Part shown: positions 5,836 through 9,334 of the stretch, one piece after another
Numbering within the stretch: the stretch's first letter is position 1
Layout of the letters: each line of letters opens with the position of its first letter
NCBI GenBank assembly: GCA_012036375.1
Contig: JAAUOI010000101.1
Location: 1 to 9,334, forward strand
Length of the DNA: 9,334 bases
Reading direction: 5' to 3'
Source of the DNA: Allobrachymonas sp.
GTDB lineage: Bacteria; Pseudomonadota; Gammaproteobacteria; Burkholderiales; Burkholderiaceae_C
The notes under the pieces: generated by a model
Database searches by the model: none
Told to the model about the DNA's origin: nothing
Seen by the model: the letters and a program-made list of their open reading frames with translations, nothing else
Position numbers and translations under genes: made by a program

Positions 5836-7615
5836 ATGCCCCGCGTTTGTACTCTCGTTCATCCTCCGCGCCAAATTGCGCCCTTGCTGCAAGCGGCCAC
5901 TGTTTTACTTCTGCGCGATGCTGCGCAGGGCATCGAGGTGCTGATGACGCGCCGCTCCATGAAGGCCAGCTTTGCAGCAGGTGCTTATGTGTTTCCGGGC
6001 GGCGGGATTGAACCAGATGATGAACATTTTGGGCAAAGTAGACCTGTAGCCGGCATCAAATATGCGCAGAATGCTACTGATTTAGTAGCCACTAGGACCA
6101 CACAATCTCCCTTGCACATCACGTGGTCGCTTGCCGCGATTCGCGAGAGTTTTGAAGAATTGGGCATCGTGCTCGCGCGGGATGCGTCTGGCGCTTGGCT
6201 TACTCAATCGCAGATCAATGCGCTCGATCGTCATGCGAATTTCTATGCACAAATACAGCAAAGTGGCTACAGAATAGCCGCAGACAGTGTGCATCTGCTC
6301 GCGCATTGGATCACCGACCGTGACATGCCCAAACGCTTTGATGTGCCGTTTTTAGTGGCACGGATGCCTGAGGGTCAGCAGCCTGTGGCCGATGAAAAGG
6401 AGCAATTCGCGCCCGAATGGATCAGCCCGCAATCAGCGCTGGATCGTCACCAAGCGGGCGATTTTTTGATGATCTATCCCACGATTCGCACCTTAGAGCG
6501 CTTGGCTGCTTATGCGAATGTCGATGCTGTACTGAAAGCTTGTGCAAGCGAGCAGCCGCTGTGGACGAGCTGCCCCCGCGCAGGGTTGATGCAAGGCAAA
6601 GAAAAACGTTTCATGGAGCATGAAACGCCCTTTGGCGAACTCTCCCTTGTCTGCCCTGATGGCCAGATCTTGCATGAGCTGAACTGGCAACACGAACAGC
6701 CTGTGCAACTCTTGCAGCATGTGATGCGCCTCACGGCCCCCAACCCCAGCATGATGACTGGCCCAGGCACCAACACCTACATCGTCGGCACGCAAGCGAC
6801 AGGCTACCTCGTGATCGACCCTGGCCCTGATCTACCGGCGCACATTGAACGCATCTTGCAAGCCACCGGCGGCGACATCAACGCCATTATCTGCACTCAT
6901 TCGCACTCAGACCATTCACCCGCCGCTTGGCCACTGCAGCAGCGCGTGGTGGAAAAAAGCAACACCGTGCCCGGCGCATTAACGAGCGAGTTTGCCAAAC
7001 ACATCTGCCCCATTCTTGGTCTTCCCAGTGCACCCACGGCGCGTGACGCAGCCTTCTTTGAGCCCGACATCACGCTACAAATCATGAGCACCTCGCGCAG
7101 TATTTATGCCGGCCAGAGGCTGAAAATGCTTTAAAAATTGATCTGCAAGTGATCCACACCCCTGGCCATGCGGCCAATCATCTGTGCCTCATCTCACCCG
7201 ATGATGGCCTGCTGTTTTCAGGCGACCACATCTTGAACGGCAGCACCACCGTGATCGACCCACCCGATGGCCACATGAGCGACTACCTCGATTCACTGGA
7301 CACGCTCGCCGCCCTGTGCGAACAACACGATCTACGCTTCATTCTTCCCGCGCATGGTTATGTGCTGTCTGCTTGCGATGGCAGCAAACCAGATCAAGAC
7401 TCAGCAGGCGGCGCAGCACGAGTGATCGCTCACTTGAAGCAGCACCGACTCAAACGCGAAGCCAAAGTCATCGCCGCCATGCACCAAAATCCAATGCAAG
7501 CGCAGAAGAACTTGTCCCGCTCGCCTACGACGATGTGGATGCCAAACTCTGGCCGATTGCCGCACGCTCACTGGCGGCGCATATGCAGCGGATCAAGGCG
7601 CTAGGCTTGGTGTAA
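5836..7615 (+). CDS. Nudix hydrolase fused to metallo-beta-lactamase-fold hydrolase (two frameshifts in this sequence)
   Basis: The N-terminal Nudix half carries a split Nudix box: FPGGGIEPDDE (53-63), then REsFEELGI (103-111), separated by an insert as in NUDT19-like proteins. Nudix enzymes hydrolyse nucleoside diphosphates linked to another group; the substrate here is unknown. The C-terminal half is a LACTB2-like metallo-beta-lactamase domain: TGPGTNTYIVG (308-318), THSHSDHSP (354-362), then HTPGHAANH, FSGDHILNGSTT and LPAHGYVL. These supply all the usual zinc ligands. A helical tail ends in ALGLV at the stop. The frame is broken at 7079-7081 and 7485-7492; one added base at each site restores about 593 residues. 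The ATG at 5836 gives a typical start (MPRVCTLVHPP), but its ribosome-binding site is weak. A 48-bp repeat lies in the Nudix insert (residues 71-86). A further insert (about 370-390) precedes PILGLPSAPTARDAAFF. Confidence 0.85.
6047..6094 (+). repeat. In-frame dispersed repeat, copy 2 (inside the Nudix-MBL gene)
   Basis: This segment starts TAGCCGGCAT and ends AGCCACTA. It is 39/48 identical to the copy in dapF (2811-2858, opposite strand) and lies in the same codon phase. It encodes VAGIKYAQNATDLVAT, which shares A-G-x-x-Y-A-x-N-A-x-x-x-V-A with the dapF copy. Its core GCTACT-gattt-AGTAGC is a perfect 6-bp stem with a 5-base loop. It sits in the naturally variable gap between the two halves of the Nudix box. 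Confidence 0.75.
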
Positions 7616-7684
7616 ATTCTCATAAAATAGTGCTGATCAGCTAGGGTGCTGAGACAACAAACCAACTTATTTTGAGGTATTCAC

Positions 7685-8637
7685 ATGAACTTATCAAAAC
7701 TCTTAGCCAAGTTGGCTGCTGGCTTGATGGTGATCGGCTGCGGCGGCGGAGGCGGCGGTGGAGGTAGCAGCAACACAGCGAATAACGGCATTCCACCCGC
7801 TTCAGCAGCTGTACCATTTAGCTCTGCCAATTTCAGCAGCATTGCTGGCTCATCTGCTGCGCCCTATTGGCTGCAACATCGGGCGCATCAGGGCTTGAAT
7901 TTATTGCCAGCTCAAATAACTCTGAGCAACTGCCCAGCGACACGGCGGGATTGGCCAAATGGGTCGTCGCCAGATACGGCTCCAAGAGAGAAACTGCTTT
8001 AGCTTTTGAAGAATTTCCAGCAGAACCTTGCCCAGCAGGCGGCAGTTTGTCTGGAAGCACCAACTACTCAAGTGATGGCGATCCCCTGGTTGCAGGCGAC
8101 ACCATCACACTCAATTTCACTAACTGCATTTTTGAACTTGGTGACCCATCGGTCAACGGCGGCATCTCTTTAACCTTCAATTCTGTGACCTACTCAGGCG
8201 CTGAAATCAGCAGCGCATCTCTGACAATGCGTTTCACGAGCTTCAGCTCATATGGCAATGTCGTAAACGGCGCGGCAACAGTCGCCTTAAACAGCACATC
8301 GACCTCGGTGGCTTACAGCAACTTCTCCAGCACTCGCGGCAGCACACCGGCCATCATTTTGAACTACACCGCAGTATTCACTAACGATGGCGACCTGAAT
8401 ATCAATGGCCTCATCTCCCTCAACAACAATACCTACACTCTCAGCACGCCTGTCTCCATCATCACAGGTTCTTCGTCCTACCCAATTCTTGGCACATTGA
8501 GTGTTACAGATGCCTCAGGCGGGCGAATCGACATCGTATCCAGCAGCACCAGCGGTGGCTTTGTCGATTGTGATTTGTATCTTCCGGGCGACAACATCAG
8601 CGATGGCCGCATCAGCTCGGCTTGGTCAGCGCTCTGA
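7685..8637 (+). CDS. Putative lipoprotein with poly-glycine linker (one frameshift in this sequence)
   Basis: ATG 7685 follows GAGGT by six bases. The first 19 residues are a lipoprotein signal (MNLSKLLAKLAAGLMVIGC) with lipobox VIGC, then eight glycines and a Ser/Asn-rich linker, so the mature protein should be lipid-anchored, probably at the outer membrane. The frame from 7685 would end near 8002, but conserved-looking sequence continues one frame over from LAATSGASGLEFIASS to the stop at 8635-8637. One missing C in CCC at 7862-7864 reconciles them, giving about 317 residues. The body is Thr/Ser/Asn/Gly-rich with beta-strand character (GDTITLNFTNC, GGISLTFNSVTYSG, DGDLNINGLISLNNN) and few cysteines (PCPAGG, FTNC, FVDCDLY). 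It resembles uncharacterised Burkholderiales lipoproteins; the function is unknown. The 69-bp upstream gap contains a 10-bp palindrome. Confidence 0.75.
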
Positions 8638-8658
8638 TTCTCTTTCAGTTAGCTCATC

Positions 8659-8684
8659 ACAGCCCGCTTAACGCGGGCTGTTTG
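8659..8684 (+). terminator. Rho-independent terminator of the lipoprotein gene
   Basis: A perfect 9-bp stem ACAGCCCGC / GCGGGCTGT (8659-8667 and 8673-8681) with loop TTAAC is followed by a short T run (TTTG). It begins 21 bp after the lipoprotein stop. The GC-rich hairpin also lies between the two convergent genes and may stop transcription of the minus-strand small gene, though that side lacks a T tract. Confidence 0.75.
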
Positions 8685-8716
8685 CATTGCAGCCGTAAAA
8701 ATCGCGAGTACAACAC

Positions 8717-9001
8717 TCAAGGCCGTGCAAATCCTTCGCACAGCCCAGAATTTGGCCGGCCTCTGCATTCGCGCATGAGACGGCGTTCGCGTTCGCTGCG
8801 GGTTTCGCCACTGCCTTCGTAGAACGTGACACCACCAGCTTTCGAGCCTTTTGATTTTTTTGCTTTTTTGGGTTTGCTTGCCTTGGAACTGGACTCGGTG
8901 CTGCTGGCTTTGCTGCTGGCCGAGGCTTGCGTAGGCAGCAGGGCGAAGTTTGCGGTGAGTGTCAAGGCACAAAGGGAAAGTATCAGTCGTTGGTTGAACA
9001 T
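8717..9001 (-). CDS. Small exported Ser/Lys-rich protein with C-terminal two-cysteine motif
   Basis: The 94-residue product has a signal peptide (MFNQRLILSLCALTLTANFA onward; cleavage likely after TQASA, residue 28). A low-complexity Ser/Lys linker follows (29-55, KASKPKKAKKSKGSK). A conserved-looking tail (66-92) holds RSERERRLMRECRGRPNSG and Cys79/Cys88, which could form a disulfide in the periplasm. Similar tails (RECRGxPNxGxCxGxA) occur, from memory, in small uncharacterised secreted proteins of Burkholderiales. The function is unknown; the basic linker suggests binding to an acidic polymer. ATG 9001 is preceded by AAGAGA. Competing frames here lack a signal peptide. Confidence 0.75.
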   Translation of the reverse strand: MFNQRLILSLCALTLTANFALLPTQASASSKASSTESSSKASKPKKAKKSKGSKAGGVTFYEGSGETRSERERRLMRECRGRPNSGLCEGFARP

Positions 9002-9032
9002 AGTGCAGTGTCTCTTGCATGTGATGAGCGCA

Positions 9033-9038
9033 ATGATA
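9033..9038 (-). promoter_or_regulatory. Candidate -10 box of the small exported protein gene
   Basis: On the minus strand this reads TATCAT, five of six matches to TATAAT, 31 bp before the ATG at 9001. The -35 region is poor (TGCAAA at 18 bp). Position is plausible, sequence support is weak. Confidence 0.3.
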
Positions 9039-9084
9039 CGGGACGGGTGGATTCATTTTGCACAGCTTGCAGAGTTTGCTCGGC

Positions 9085-9248
9085 TTGGCCTGTGTACTTA
9101 TTACTCGGTTCGTTGGTTTGCGATTCTTGGCCTGTACGCGCCCTGTGCGTCTGTTTCTTGGTTTGCTCGCTGTTGCCTGCTAGCGTTGTGGGTGCTTGTT
9201 TCTTGGTTTGCTTGGTTTGCTCTCTGCGGCCTGCATGCGCCCTGTGCG
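9085..9248. repeat. Degenerate short repeats with 45-bp spacing
   Basis: TTGGTTTGC occurs at 9113, 9158, 9203 and 9212 (spacings 45, 45 and 9). GTTTCTTGGTTTGCT is repeated exactly at 9153-9167 and 9198-9212. TTGGCCTGT occurs at 9085 and 9127. GGCCTGTACGCGCCCTGTGCG (9129-9149) recurs with two changes at 9228-9248. All are G/T-rich on the plus strand. The main spacings are multiples of 3, but neither strand gives an ORF with a credible start or family resemblance. It may be a decayed minisatellite in a non-coding region. Confidence 0.6.
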
Positions 9249-9278
9249 CAGGGGCTCATGCAGGTTGCGCGGGAGTGA

Positions 9279-9294
9279 CGCGGCACTTGCCGCG
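9279..9294. other. Small GC hairpin
   Basis: CGCGGC-actt-GCCGCG is a perfect 6-bp inverted repeat with a 4-base loop. It lacks a T tract, lies 12 bp before the next hairpin, and has unclear function. Confidence 0.4.
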
Positions 9295-9306
9295 ATGTTG
9301 ACGAGT

Positions 9307-9327
9307 GAAAACGCTTTGAGCGTTTTC
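9307..9327. terminator. Hairpin with A- and T-flanked stem, probable bidirectional terminator
   Basis: GAAAACGCT-ttg-AGCGTTTTC is a perfect 9-bp stem with a 3-base loop; its A and T runs form the outer stem, typical of rho-independent terminators working on both strands. No plus-strand gene ends just before it here, so it may serve a minus-strand gene ending to the right of the window. Confidence 0.55.
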
Positions 9328-9334
9328 TAACCCT

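Larger units (their letters stand above)
9002..9334. other. 333-bp terminal stretch without a convincing gene
   Basis: The stretch holds the likely promoter of the small exported protein, the degenerate repeats, and two hairpins near the right edge (9279-9294 and 9307-9327). Open frames exist on both strands (for example 9101-9286 minus and the end of 8826-9278 plus), but their products are low-complexity translations of the repeats (Trp/Leu/Cys-rich or Gln/Asn/Arg-rich). I do not annotate them. Confidence 0.6.

Noticed and set aside
7108..7143. Possible third, decayed copy of the 48-bp element (GCCGGC then AATGCT, encoding ENALKID)
   Set aside because: Only two short words match, the spacing between them differs by four bases, GCCGGC is out of phase and there is no closing AGTAGC. 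The similarity is too weak to claim.
7079..7615. Calling the Nudix-MBL gene a pseudogene
   Set aside because: All zinc-binding motifs and the C-terminal helix are intact when single homopolymer bases are restored. Sequence error is the more economical reading, so it is listed as a frameshifted CDS.
7632..7641. Palindrome GCTGATCAGC upstream of the lipoprotein, considered as an operator or terminator
   Set aside because: Ten bases with no loop or T tract and no recognised regulator match; it could be chance.
8622..8822. Plus-strand frame after the lipoprotein
   Set aside because: It overlaps the lipoprotein end, passes through the terminator hairpin and lies antisense to the small exported protein.

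Overview
The window looks like chromosomal DNA from a betaproteobacterium, most likely Burkholderiales and probably Comamonadaceae. The reasons are the style of the DapF, the PECR/AtuG-like dehydrogenase, the Nudix-metallo-beta-lactamase fusion, a poly-glycine lipoprotein and a small basic secreted protein, plus moderately high GC with AT-rich intergenic gaps. The taxonomic call is an inference from protein character, not from a search.

Layout. On the minus strand, 1-2191 encodes an exported protein (cut off by the window edge) built from about 19 copies of a 22-24 residue repeat. An AT-rich gap of about 206 bp follows. Then a compact minus-strand operon is read from right to left: an SbmA/BacA-like inner-membrane transporter (4758-5776), an FMN split-barrel protein of the PNPOx/HugZ type (4250-4756), an SDR oxidoreductase (3315-4253) and dapF (2398-3306). 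Its gene junctions are 1 bp apart, a 4-bp ATGA overlap, and 8 bp apart, so the four are probably co-transcribed and translationally coupled. Divergently, on the plus strand, lie a Nudix plus metallo-beta-lactamase fusion (5836-7615) and a lipoprotein (7685-8637), which ends at a strong hairpin terminator. A small secreted Ser/Lys-rich protein (8717-9001, minus) converges on that terminator. The last 333 bp holds no convincing gene, but carries a degenerate repeat with 45-bp spacing and two hairpins.

Two things stand out. First, the same roughly 48-bp repeat (39/48 identical by my alignment) sits in two unrelated genes, dapF and the Nudix-MBL gene. It has the same orientation and reading phase in both, adds a similar peptide to both proteins, and has a hairpin core. 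It behaves like a protein-coding palindromic insertion element. Second, four otherwise well-conserved reading frames are each broken by single-base indels that can all be placed in short homopolymer runs. Conserved residues continue across every break, which suggests base-calling or assembly errors rather than gene decay.

Functionally, the window mixes cell-wall precursor synthesis (DapF), envelope transport (SbmA-like), envelope or exported proteins (repeat protein, lipoprotein, small secreted protein) and housekeeping hydrolases. I see no defence system, prophage, insertion sequence, tRNA, rRNA or CRISPR array.
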